A stretch of 64,000 nucleotides of DNA, from the NCBI GenBank assembly GCA_964036045.1, contig OZ038381.1, positions 1,808,928-1,872,927 on the forward strand. Direction: 5' to 3'. The position numbers and the translations under genes are program-made. The notes under the pieces are model-generated. The model was not told the DNA's origin, did no database searches, and saw nothing but the letters and a program-made list of their open reading frames with translations. The stretch is from Eutreptiella sp. 'Long Island Sound 2002' (lineage: Eukaryota; Euglenozoa; Euglenophyceae; Eutreptiales; Eutreptiaceae). The number at the start of each line of letters is the position of its first letter. The first letter of the stretch is position 1. Shown one piece after another: positions 1-10,098 of the stretch.

Positions 1-3000
1 GGAAGATCGGGGAGGATGCGGGGTGGACCGGGGAGGATGCGGGGAAGACCGGGGAGGATGCGGGGAGGATCGGGGAGGATGCGGGGAGGACCGTGGAGGA
101 TGCGGGGAGGACTGGGGAGGATGCGGGGAGGATCGGGGAGGATGCGGGGAGGATCGGGGAGGATGCAGGGAGGACCGGGGAGGATGCGGGGAGGACCGGG
201 GAGGATGCGGGGAGGATCGGGGAGGATGCGGGGAGGACCGTGGAGGATGCAGGGAGGACTGGGGAGGATGCGGGGAGGATCGGGGAGGATGCGGGGAGGA
301 TCGGGGAGGATGCAGGGAGGACCGGGGAGGATGCGAGGAGGACAGGGGAGGATGCGGGGAGGACCGGGGAGGATGCGGGGAGGATTGGAGAGGATGCGGG
401 GAGGACCGGTGAGGATGCGGGGAGGATCGGGGAGGATGCGGGGCGGATCGGGGAGGATGCGGGGAGGATCGGAGAGGATGCGGGGAGGACCGGTGAGGAT
501 GCGGGGAGGATCGGGGAGGATGCGGGGCGGATCGGGGAGGATGCGGGGAGGATCAGGGAGGATGCAGGGACTATCGGGGAGGACTGGGGAGGATGCGGGG
601 AGGATTGTGGAGGATGCGGGGAGGATCGGGGAGGATGCAGGGAGGATCAGGGAGGATGCGGGGAGGATCGGGGAGGACCGGGGAGGATGCGGGGAGGATC
701 GGGGAGGATGCGGGGAGGACCGTGGAGGATGCGGGGAGGATCGGGGAGGATGCAGGGAGGACCAGGGAGGATGCGGGTAGGACCGGGGAGGATGCGGGGA
801 GGACCGGGGAGGATGCGGGGAGGACCGGGGGGGATGCGGGGAGGATCGGGGATGATGCGGGGAGGACCGGGGAGGATGCGGGGAGGATGCGGGGAGGATG
901 CCGGGAGGATCAGGGAGGATGTGGAGAGGACCGGGGTGGATGCGGAGAGGTCCGGGGAGGATGCGGGGAGGACCGGGGAGGATGCGGGGAGGCTCGGGGA
1001 GGATGTGGGGAGGATGCGAGGAGGATGCAGGGAGGATACGGGGAGGATGCGGGGAGGATGCGGGGAGGATCGGCGAGGATGCGGGGAGGATGCCGGGAGG
1101 ATGTGGGGAGGATACGGGGAGGATGCGGGGAGGATGCGGGGAGGATCGGGGGGCATGCAAGGAGGATCGGGGAGGATGCGGGGAGGACCGGGAAGGATGC
1201 GGGGAGGACCGGGGAGGATGCGGGCAGGATCGGGGAAGATGCGGAGGGGATGCCGGGAGGATGCGAGGAGGATACGGGGAGGATGCAGGCAGGATGCGGG
1301 GAGGATCGGGGAGCATGCAGGCATGAGCGGGGAGGATGCGGGGAGGACCGGGGAGGATGCGGGGAGAACCGGGGAGGATACGGGGAGGACCAGGGAGGAT
1401 GCGGGGAAGATCGGGGAGGACCGGGGATGATGCGGGGAGGACCGGGGAGGATGCGGGGCGGATCGAGGAGGATGCGGGGACGACCGGGGACCATGCGGGA
1501 GTGATCGGGGAGGGTGCGGGGAGGATGCGGGGAGGATGCGGGGAGGATGCGAAGAGGATGCCGCGAGGATCGGGGAGGATGCGGGGAGGACCGGGGAGGA
1601 TGCAGGGAGGACCGGGGAGGATGCGGGGAGGATCGGGGAGGATGCGGGGGGGATCGGGGAGGATGCCGGGAGGATCGGAGAGGATGCGGGGATGACCGGG
1701 GAGGATGCGGGGAGGATCCGAAAGGATGCGGGGAGGATGCGGGGAGGATCGGAGAGGATGCGGGGAGTATCCGGCTGGATGCGGGGAGGACCGAGGAGGA
1801 TGCGGAGAGGACCGGGGAGGATGCGGGGAGGACCGGGGAGGACCGGGGTGGATGCGGAGAGGATCAGGGAGGATGCGGGGAGGATCGGGCAGGATGCGGG
1901 GAGGACCCGAGAGGATGCGGGGAGGACCGGGGAGGATGCGGGGAGAACCAGGGAGGATGCGGGGAGGACCGGTGAGGATGCGGGGAGGATCGGGGAGGAT
2001 GCGGGGAGGATCGGAGAGGATGCGGGGAGGACCGGTGAGGATGCGGGGAGGATCGGGGAGGATGCAGGGCGGATCGGGGAGGATGCGGGGAGGATCAGGG
2101 AGGATGCGGGGACTATCGGGGAGGACCGGGGAACATGCGGGGAGGACCGGAGAGGATGCGGGGAAGATCGGGGAGGATGAGGGGAGGTTCGGGGAGGATG
2201 CGGGGAGGACCGGGGAGGATGCGGGGAGGACCGGGGAGGATGCGGGGAGGATCGGGGAGGATGCGGGGAGGACTGGGGAGGATGCGGGGAAGATCGGGGA
2301 GGATGAGGAAAGGTTCGGGGAGGATGCGGGGAGGACCGGGGAGGATGCGGGGAGGACCGGGGAGGATGCGGGGAGGATCGGGGAGGATGCGGGGAGGACC
2401 GTGGAGGATGCGGGGAGGACTGGGGAGGATGCGGGGAGGACCGGTGAGGATGCGGGGAGGATCGGGGAGGATGCAGGGCGGATCGGGGAGGATGCGGGGA
2501 GGATCAGAGAGGATGCGGGGAGGACCGGTGAGGATGCTGGGAGGATCGGGGAGGATGCAGGGCGGATCGGGGAGGATGCGGGGAGGATCAGGGAGGATGC
2601 GGGGACTATCGGGGAGGACCGGGGAACATGCGGGGAGGACCGGGGAGGATGCGCGGAAGATCGGGGAGGATGAGGGGAGGTTCGGGGAGGATGCGGGGAG
2701 GACCGGGGAGGATGCGGGGAGGATCGGGGAGGATGCGGGGAGGACCGTGGAGGATGCGGGGAGGACTGGGGAGGATGCGGGGAGGATCGGGGAGGATGCG
2801 GGGAGGACCGTGGAGGATGCGGGGAGGACTGGGGAGGATGCGGGGAAGATCGGGGAGGATGACGGGAGGTTCGGGGAGGATGCGGGGAGGACCGGGGACG
2901 ATGCGGGGAGGACCGGGGAGGATGCGGGGAGGATCGGGGAGGATGCGGGGAGGACCGTGGAGGATGCGGGGAGGACTGGGGAGGATGCGGGGAGGATCGG

Positions 3001-4277
3001 GGAGGATGCGGGGAGGACCTTGGAGGATGCGGGGAGGACTGGGGAGGATGCGGGGAGGATCGGGGAGGATGCGGGGAGGATCGGGGAGGATGCAGGGAGG
3101 ACCGGGGAGGATGCGGGGAGGACCGGGGAGGATGCGGGGAGGACCGGGGAGGGTGCGAGGAGGATTGGAGAGGATGCGGGGTGGAGCGGTGAGGAAGCGG
3201 GGAGGATCGGGGAGGATGCGGGGCGGATCGGGGAGGATGCGGGGAGGATCGGAGAGGATGCGGGGAGGACCGGTGAGGATGCGGGGAGGATCGGGGAGGA
3301 TGCGGGGCGGATCGGGGAGGATGCGGGGAGGATCAGGGAGGATTCGGGGACTATCGGAGAGGAGCGGGGAGGATGCGGGGAGGATCGTGGAGGATGCGGG
3401 GAGGATCAGGGAGGATGCAGGGAGGATCAGGGAGGATGCGGGGAGGATCGGGGAGGACCGGAGAGGATGCGGGGAGGATCGGGGAGGATGCGGGGAGGAG
3501 CGGGGAGGATGTGGGGAGGACCGGGGAACATGCGGGGAGGACCAGGGAGGATGCGGGGAAGATCGGGGAGAATGAGGGGAGGTTCGGGGAGGATGCGGGG
3601 AGGACCGGGGAGGAGGCGGGGAGGACCGGGGAGGAGGCGGGGAGGACCGGGGAGGATGCGGGGAGCATCGGGGAGGATGCGGGGAGGACCGTGGAGGATG
3701 CGGGGAGGATCGGGGAGGATGCGGGGAGGATCGGGGAGGATGCAGGGGGGACCGGGGAGGATGCGGGGAGGACCGGGGAGGATGCGGGGAGGACCGGGTA
3801 GGATGCGGGGAGGACCAGGGAGGATGCGGGGAGGATCGGGGAGGATGCGGGGAGGACCGGGGATGATGCGGGGAGGATGCGGGGAGGATGCGGGGAGGAT
3901 GCAGGGAGGATACGGGGAGGATGCGGGGAGGATGCGGGGAGGATCGGGGAGGATGCGGGGAGGATGCCGGGAGGATGTGGGGAGGATACGGGGAGGATGC
4001 GGGGAGGATGCGGAGAGGATCGGGGAGCATGCAGGGAGGATCGGGGAGGATGCGGGGAGGACCGGGGAGGATGCGGGGAGGACCGGGGAGGATGCGGGCA
4101 AGATTGGGGAGGATGCGGGGAGGATCGGGGAGGATGCGGGTGGATGCGAGGAGGATGCGGGGAGGATGCGGGGAGGATGCCGGGAGGATCGGGGAAGATG
4201 CGGAGAGGATGCCGGGAGGATGCGGGGAGGATACGGGGAGGATGCGGGCAGGATGCGGGGAGGATCGGGGAGCATGC
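1..4277 (+). repeat. G-rich 21-bp minisatellite array, left block
   Basis: The block is a continuous head-to-tail array of GGGGAGGATGC (11-mer) alternating with GGGGAGGACC or GGGGAGGATC (10-mer). The plus strand is the G-rich strand: the consensus dimer has 13 G, 4 A, 3 C and 1 T. It begins in mid-repeat at base 1, so the array continues to the left. Two sub-zones can be seen. At 1-870, 1,600-2,080 and 2,110-3,860 the 11/10 alternation is regular. At about 870-1,320 and 3,870-4,270 runs of consecutive 11-mers are frequent, with GATACGGGG variants and GCATGC-containing spacers. Recurring local variants are GGACTATCGGGG near 570, 2,105, 2,605 and 3,345, and GAGGTTCGGGG near 2,185, 2,310 and 2,670. 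All open frames here come from the stop-free repeat and are not genes. Confidence 0.97.
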
Positions 4278-4290
4278 AGACATGAGCGGG
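4278..4290. repeat. Left copy of 13-bp target-site duplication
   Basis: AGACATGAGCGGG stands here at the left edge of the single-copy island and again at 5,988-6,000 at its right edge. The matches stop exactly at the 13 bp: the base before is C here and G at the right copy, and the base after is T here and G there. The uninterrupted array copy at 7,582-7,594 contains the motif once in the same surroundings. This is the layout expected of a target-site duplication, and 13 bp falls in the range seen for target-primed retrotransposition. Confidence 0.8.
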
Positions 4291-4548
4291 TTGGTTGGTT
4301 GCTTGGTTGCTGCCGCGATGTCCCGGTGCTAGGCCACGGCCCCCTAGGCTGCAGGCCACAGGCGGCAGGGGCTGCGTGACACGCTGTATGTCGCATGTAC
4401 CACGCGCACTGGGGCTCGCGCGTGCTGCTCTGGCGCGCTCCCGCACCGCCCCTTCCCCCGTGTCAGGCACGTCCGGGTCCACCGCTTCGCGCGCGGTGCC
4501 TTGCCCGCCTGCGCCCATGCTGTGTGTCGTCGCTCCTGTCTCCCTGCT

Positions 4549-4560
4549 CCCCCCCCCCCC
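4549..4560 (+). repeat. C12 homopolymer within the island
   Basis: Twelve consecutive C lie in a C-rich stretch of the inserted sequence. Such a run is prone to length variation and sequencing error. It also breaks the reading frames that cross it, so frame relationships across this point should not be over-interpreted. Confidence 0.95.
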
Positions 4561-4754
4561 GCCCCGTCGGTGGTGTGTCCGTGGTGCGCCCCATGGTTTC
4601 GTGCCGGTGCTCGCCGGCTGGGGCGCCCCGGCGCGTTCCGTGTGTGGCTGCGCCAGGCTTCTCTCCATGGTCTAGAAACGCGTCAGGGCTTCGGGCATGG
4701 CTAGGCTCCCATCCTTTACTCGGTCCCGGAGCTCGTTCTGCCATTCCCGCTGGG

Positions 4755-5075
4755 TTAGTGGGCACAGGCTGGGAGCTTGACTCCTGCAGCAGAGGTTGTG
4801 CATGCGGGGGTCTCCCAGGCCAGCTTCGGACCGTGTCTCAAGGCGGTCCAGGAGGCCAGCCAGTGGAGAAGGGGCACCCGCAGTGTGACCGGTTGCACTG
4901 CAGTGACGTCGCCCAGTAGCGGCAGGAGATCCTCAGAGGTCAGGCCACGGATCTGGTCGCTGCCCCAAGCCTCCATGAGCCTCGCCGCTGCCTGCACTTG
5001 GTCCGATCTCCGGGGCGCCGCTTCCCGCGACGGGTACTCCATCAGCTCCTCCATGTACGTCTTGTAGGTGCGCCA
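4755..5075 (-). pseudogene. Coding-like remnant, unidentified protein (about 106 codons)
   Basis: A minus-strand frame is open from just after a TAG at 5,076-5,078 to a stop at 4,755-4,757, with its first ATG at 5,054. It encodes a normal-looking mixed-composition protein: an aromatic and basic start (WRTYKTYMEELMEY), an Arg/Gln/Ala/Glu helix-like segment, an acidic and leucine-rich stretch (GLTSEDLLPLLGDV), then a tryptophan-rich stretch (LLHWLASWTALRHG). I do not recognise the family. Upstream, another frame (5,042-5,338) carries LQPYDLSILDERLW out of register with this one. Downstream, a third frame near 4,690-4,770 reads LTQREWQNELRDRVKDG. This pattern suggests one ancestral coding sequence broken by frameshifts and stops, although a spliced exon starting after the ACTAG at 5,076 is an alternative. 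It could also be a chance open frame in GC-rich DNA, which is why confidence is low. Confidence 0.3.
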
Positions 5076-5077
5076 CT

Positions 5078-5338
5078 AGTATCCCACAGGCGCTCATCCA
5101 GGATGCTCAGGTCGTACGGCTGCAGTCTCAGTGGCCTCGTCGGGCTGGTCAGCGCACACCACGTCACTGCAACGGATGCCAGCGTGGGGTGCGCGGTACT
5201 GGCACCCCCTTGACCTTGATCGTCGCCTCGTGGTGCCGCGACGTGGTCTCCGCCGCCGCCTGCGCCGCGTTCCACACGGCGCCCGTGTTCGGGAATGTGT
5301 GTGCTGGTGGGTTGGGTGCTGGGCTCCAGCTCACACAC
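5078..5338 (-). pseudogene. Possible upstream fragment of the same broken coding sequence
   Basis: This minus-strand frame is open from an ATG at 5,338 and overlaps the previous fragment out of frame. Its N-terminal two thirds are Gly/Ala/Arg/Asp-rich and look like GC-rich filler. Only the last 30 or so codons before 5,078 look protein-like (TSPTRPLRLQPYDLSILDER). A different frame over 5,180-5,290 also looks plausible (TGAVWNAAQAAAETTSRHHE), so I cannot say which register was ancestral. I list it only because it is contiguous with the better fragment at 4,755-5,075 and shares its strand. Confidence 0.15.
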
Positions 5339-5411
5339 ACTGGTTGGGGGCTAGCCCACTTCCAGCGCTTCTCGTTGGCACCCGTGTCTTCATGTCTGCG
5401 CCGCTCCGCGT

Positions 5412-5422
5412 GGGGGGGGGGG
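5412..5422 (+). repeat. G11 homopolymer within the island
   Basis: Eleven consecutive G lie between GCGT and TGTCTCCC. This is a low-complexity tract inside the inserted sequence, unrelated to the satellite unit, and a likely site of length error or polymorphism. Confidence 0.95.
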
Positions 5423-5624
5423 TGTCTCCCTTGGTCGCTCTGTCGCGCGTGGTCGCCGCGTTCGCGCGCATGCGCTGTGCTGTGCAGGTGTGTGTGCGTA
5501 GCCCGGGGCGGCTAACCGACTGGGGCTGGCTCAACCACCCCCTAAAGGGCCTGCTTCGGTGAGGTGCTGTGGCTAGGCGTCGAAACGCCTGAGGGGGCGT
5601 TTGTATGTGTCGCGTTGCCCCTTG

Positions 5625-5638
5625 GGCCCTAAGGCCTC
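5625..5638. repeat. 14-bp direct repeat, copy 1
   Basis: GGCCCTAAGGCCTC occurs here and again, identically, at 5,742-5,755, 117 bp further on. Its core CCTAAGG is palindromic apart from the central base. The two copies lie in the presumed 5' half of the minus-oriented insertion. Their role is unknown; they may be a remnant of an internal tandem duplication. Confidence 0.7.
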
Positions 5639-5741
5639 CGTGCTCTGTGCGCGTGCTGGAGGTGAGGCTAGCCGCTAGGGCACAGCCCGGGGGCCGTTGA
5701 GCCTGGGCCCCCCCTCGTGCAGTGCAGCCCGGGTGCCACTA

Positions 5742-5755
5742 GGCCCTAAGGCCTC
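5742..5755. repeat. 14-bp direct repeat, copy 2
   Basis: This is the second identical copy of GGCCCTAAGGCCTC, 117 bp after the first. The sequence between the copies (5,639-5,741) is not itself repeated, so this is a dispersed pair rather than a simple tandem array. Confidence 0.7.
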
Positions 5756-5987
5756 TCCGGGTACGCCACCCTGGGAGTGGGAGGAGGTCACCTGTGCGGG
5801 GCACCGTCGGGGCTCCCGCTCCCCTTCGTCGTCGTCCATTGCCACCTGTCGTGCAAGCATGGGCGCAGCGGGGCGGGGGATGGGGGGGACACTTGGTGAG
5901 GCAGTGGTGCGTCTGCCCCTCACAGGCTGCACCTCTGACCCCAGGGGGCGCCCAGGGCGGATGGCGGCAGTTGCCGGCCTGACTCGG

Positions 5988-6000
5988 AGACATGAGCGGG
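5988..6000. repeat. Right copy of 13-bp target-site duplication
   Basis: AGACATGAGCGGG is identical to 4,278-4,290. The sequence that follows (6,001 to about 6,155) matches the array downstream of the intact junction (7,595 to about 7,749) essentially base for base. This shows that the right flank is the direct continuation of the interrupted array. Confidence 0.8.
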
Positions 6001-7584
6001 GAGGATGCGGGGAGGACCGGGGAGGATGCGGGGAGAACCGGGGAGGATACGGGGAGGACCGGGGAGGATGCGGGGAGGATGCGGGGAGGACCGGGGAGGA
6101 TGCGGTGAGGACCGGGGAGGATGCGGGGTGGACCGGGGAGGATGCAGGGAGGATCGGGGAGGATGCGAGGAGGACCGGGGAGGATGCGGGGAGGATCGGG
6201 GAGGATGCGGGGAGGACTGGGGAGGATGCGGGGAGGATCGGGGAGGATGCGGGGAGGATCGGGGAGGACGCAGGGAGGACCGGGGAGGATGCGGGAAGGA
6301 CCGGGGAGGATGCGGGAAGGATCGGGGAGGATGCGGGGAGGACCGTGGAGGATGCGGGGAGGACTGGGGAGGATGCGGGGAGGATAGGGGAGGATGCGGG
6401 GAGGATCGGGGAGGATGCAGGGAGGACCGGGGAGGATGCGGGGAGGACCGGGGAGGATGCGGGGAGGACCGGGGAGGATGCGAGGAGGATTGGAGAGGAT
6501 GCGGGGAGGAGCGGTGAGGATGCGGGGAGGATCGGGGAGGATGCGGGGCGGATCGGGGAGGATGCGGGGAGGATCGGAGAGGATGCGGGGAGGACCGGTG
6601 AGGATGCGGGGAGGATCGGGGAGGATGCGGGGCGGATCGGGGAGGATGCGGGGAGGATCAGGGAGGATTCGGGGACTATCGGAGAGGACCGGGGAGGATG
6701 CGGGGAGGATCGTGGAGGATGCGGGGAGGATCGGGGAGGATGCAGGGAGGATCAGGGAGGATGCGGGGAGGATCGGGGAGGACCGGGGAGGATGCGGGGA
6801 GGATCGGGGAGGATGCGGGGAGGAGCGGGGAGGATGTGGGGAGGACCGCGGAACATGCGGGGAGGACCAGGGAGGATGCGGGGAAGATCGGGGAGAATGA
6901 GGGGAGGTTCGGGGAGGATGCGGGGAGGACCGGGGAGGATGCGGGGAGGACCGGGGAGGATGCGGGGAGCATCGGGGAGGATGCGGGGAGGACCGTGGAG
7001 GATGCGGGGAGGATCGGGGAGGATGCGGGGAGGATCGGGGAGGATGCAGGGAGGACCGTGGAGGATGCGGGGGGGACCGGGGAGGATGCGGGGAGGACCG
7101 GGTAGGATGCGGGGAGGACCAGGGAGGATGCGGAGAGGATCGGGGAGGATGCGGGGATGACCGGGGATGATGCGGGGAGGATGCGGGGAGGATGCGGGGA
7201 GGATGCAGGGAGGATACGGGGAGGATGCGGGGAGGATGCGGGGAGGATCGGGGAGGATGCGGGGAGGATGCCGGGAGGATGTGGGGAGGATACGGGGAGG
7301 ATGCGGGGAGGATGCGGAGAGGATCGGGGAGCATGCAGGGAGGATCGGGGAGGATGCGGGGAGGACCGGGGAGGATGCGGGGAGGACCGGGGAGGATGCG
7401 GGCAGGATCGGCGAGGATGCGGGGAGGATCGGGGAGGATGCGGGTGGATGCGAGGAGGATGCGGGGAGGATGCGGGGAGGATGCCGGGAGGATCGGGGAA
7501 GATGCGGAGAGGATGCCGGGAGGATGCAGGGAGGATACGGGGAGGATGCGGGCAGGATGCGGGGAGGATCGGGGAGCATGCAGA
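5991..7584 (+). repeat. Higher-order repeat copy, 1,594 bp, CATGAGC-marked
   Basis: The copy is bounded by two CATGAGCGGGG markers, at 5,991 and 7,585. Its second half (about 6,430-7,584) matches the array left of the island (about 3,100-4,280) at a spacing of 3,304-3,326 bp, including the rare GAGGAGGATTGGAGAGG and GGATTCGGGGACTATC variants. The start of the next copy at 7,585 repeats the start of this one for more than 150 bp. The copy therefore supplies the paralogue used to define the empty insertion site. Confidence 0.85.
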
Positions 7585-7594
7585 CATGAGCGGG
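7582..7594. other. Paralogous empty insertion site
   Basis: AGACATGAGCGGG occurs once here with uninterrupted array on both sides. The 80-90 bp to its left match the left flank of the island with one difference seen (GCAGGG for GCGGGG). The 150 bp to its right match the right flank. Of the CATGAGC markers in the window, only this junction and the two island edges read AGACATGAGC. Those at 1,322, 10,099 and 11,579 read AGGCATGAGC, which makes this the closest relative of the target. Confidence 0.8.
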
Positions 7595-10098
7595 GAGGAT
7601 GCGGGGAGGACCGGGGAGGATGCGGGGAGAACCGGGGAGGATACGGGGAGGACCGGGGAGGATGCGGGGAGGATGCGGGGAGGACCGGGGAGGATGCGGT
7701 GAGGACCGGGGAGGATGCGGGGTGGACCGGGGAGGATGCAGGGAGGATTGGGGAGGATGCGGGGAGGACCGGGGAGGATGCGGGGAGGACCTGGGAGGAT
7801 GCGGGCAGGATCGGGGAGGATGCGGGGAGGACCGGGGAGGGTGCGGGGAGGATCGTGGAGGATGCGGGGAGAATCGGGGAGGATGCAGGGAGGATCAGGG
7901 AGGATGCGGGGAGGATCGGGGAGGACCGGGGAGGATGCGGGGAGGATCGGAGAGGATGCGGGGAGGACCGGGGAGGATGCGGGGAGGACCGGGGAACATG
8001 CGGGGAGGACCAGGGAGGATGCGGGGAAGATCGGGGAGAATGAGGGGAGGTTCGGGGAGGATGCGGGGAGGACCGGCGAGGATGCGGGGAGGACCGGGGA
8101 GGATGCGGGGAGGGACGGGGAGGATGCGGGGAGGACCGTGGAGGATGCGGGGAGGACTGGGGAGGATGCGGGGAGGATCGGGGAGGATGAAGGGAGGATC
8201 GGGGAGGATGCAGGGAGGACCGGGGAGGATGCGGGGAGGACCGGGGAGGATGCGGGGAGGACCGGGTAGGATGCGGGGAGGACCGGGGAGGATGCGGGGA
8301 GGATCGGGGAGGATGTGGAGAGGACCTGGGTGGATGCGGAGAGGACCGGGGAGGATGCGGGGAGGACCGGGCAGGATGCGGGCAGGATCGAGGAGGATGC
8401 GGGGAGGATGCCGGGAGGATGTGGGGAGGATACGGGGAGGATGCGGGGAGGATGCGGGGAGGATCAGGGAGCATGCAGGGAGGATCGGGGAGGATGCGGC
8501 GAGGACCGGGGAGGATGCGGGCAGGATCGGGGAGGATGCGGGGAGGATCGGGGAGGATGCGGGTGGATGCGAGGAGGATGCGGGGAGGATGCGGGGAGGA
8601 TGCCGGGAGGATCGGGGACGATGCGGAGAGGATGCCGGGAGGATGCGGGGAGGATACGGGGAGGGGGCGGGCAGGATGCGGGGAGGATCGGGGAGCATGC
8701 AGGCATCAGCGGGGAGGATGCGGGGAGGACCGGGGAGGATGCAGGGAGGATTGGGGAGGATGCGGGGAGGACCGGGGAGGATGCGGGGAGGACCTGGGAG
8801 GATGCGGGCAGGATCGGGGAGGATGCGGGGAGGACCGGGGAGGGTGCGGGGAGGATCGTGGAGGATGCGGGGAGAATCGGGGAGGATGCAGGGAGGATCA
8901 GGGAGGATGCGGGGAGGATCAGGGAGGACCGGGGAGGATGCGGGGAGGATCGGAGAGGATGCGGGGAGGACCGGGGAGGATGCGGGGAGGACCGGGGAAC
9001 ATGCGGGGAGGACCAGGGAGGATGCGGGGAAGATCGGGGAGAATGAGGGGAGGTTCGGGGAGGATGCGGGGAGGACCGGCGAGGATGCGGGGAGGACCGG
9101 GGAGGATGCGGGGAGGGACGGGGAGGATGCGGGGAGGACCGTGGAGGATGCGGGGAGGACTGGGGAGGATGCGGGGAGGATCGGGGAGGATGCAGGGAGG
9201 ATCGGGGAGGATGCAGGGAGGACCGGGGAGGATGCGGGGAGGACCGGGTAGGATGCGGGGAGGACCGGGGAGGATGCGGGGCGGATCGGGGAGGATGTGG
9301 AGAGGACCTGGGTGGATGCGGAGAGGACCGGGGAGGATGCGGGGAGGACCGGGGAGGATGCGGGGAGGCTCGGGGAGGATGCGGGGAGGATGCCGGGAGG
9401 ATGTGGGGAGGATACGGGGAGGATGCGGGGAGGATGCGGGGAGGATCAGGGAGCATGCAGGGAGGATCAGGGAGGATGCGGGGAGGACCGGGGAGGATGC
9501 GGCGAGGACCGGGGAGGATGCGGGCAGGATCCAGGAGGATGCGGGGAGGATCGGGGAGGATGCGAGTGGATGCGAGGAGGATGCGGGGAGGATGCGGGGA
9601 GGATGCCGGGAGGATCGGGGACGATGCGGAGAGGATGCCGGGAGGATGCGGGGAGGATACGGGGAGGGGGCGGGCAGGATGCGGGGAGGATCGGGGAACA
9701 TGCAGGCATCAGCGGGGAGGATGCGGGGAGGACCGGGGAGGATGCGGGGAGAACCGGGGAGGATACGGGGAGGACCGGGGAGGATGCGGGGAGGATGCGG
9801 GGAGGACCGGGGAGGATGCGGTGACGACCGGGGAGGATGCGGGGTGGACCGGGGAGGATGCAAGGAGGATCGGGGAGGATGCGGGGAGGACCGGGGAGGA
9901 TGCGGGGAGGACCTGGGAGGATGCGGGCAGGACTGGGGAGGATGCGGGGAGGATCGGGGAGGATGCGGGTGGATGCGAGGAGGATGCGGGGAGGATGCGG
10001 GGAGGATGCCGGGAGGATCGGGGAGGATGCCGGGAAGATGCGGGGAGGATACGGGGAGGATGCGGGCAGGATGCGAGGAGGATCGGGGAGCATGCAGG

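Larger units (their letters stand above)
4291..5987 (-). mobile_element. Single-copy insertion in the satellite, probably a decayed retroelement or retrocopy
   Basis: About 1.7 kb of GC-rich, non-repetitive DNA breaks the array and is flanked by a 13-bp direct repeat. Minus orientation is preferred. Read that way, the 3' end at 4,291 is a short degenerate tetramer tail (CAAC, CAAG, CAAC, CAAC, CAA) abutting the duplication, and the longest coding-like stretch also lies on the minus strand. There are no terminal inverted repeats, no poly(A) and no LTRs. These features fit a non-LTR retroelement with a microsatellite-like tail, or a sequence mobilised by one. They do not identify a family, and I recognise no reverse transcriptase, integrase or transposase motif. 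The island carries C and G homopolymers and a 14-bp direct repeat (listed separately). Outside the minus-strand coding-like patch at 4,755-5,338 I see no gene, RNA or promoter. A non-retroelement origin, such as filler DNA copied during break repair, remains possible. Confidence 0.6.

Noticed and set aside
4295-4675. Plus-strand open frames of 126 and 174 codons in the island
   Set aside because: They are Arg/Pro/Ala/Cys-rich, of the composition expected from GC-rich DNA, cross the C12 tract, overlap each other in different frames and show no motif.
5675-5932. 85-codon minus-strand frame with an acidic MDDDEGERE segment at the right end of the island
   Set aside because: It is short, GC-rich and without a recognisable domain. 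It overlaps the end of a satellite-derived minus frame entering from 5,739-8,474. It could belong to the inserted element, but the sequence alone does not support a call.
4291-5987. DNA transposon with terminal inverted repeats, or an LTR element
   Set aside because: The two ends of the island are not inverted or direct repeats of each other beyond the 13-bp duplication. A 13-bp target duplication is also longer than the fixed short duplications typical of those classes.
4291-5987. CpG-island promoter in the single-copy segment
   Set aside because: The segment is GC- and CpG-rich, but I see no convincing core promoter element and no downstream gene, and CpG richness is shared with the whole window.
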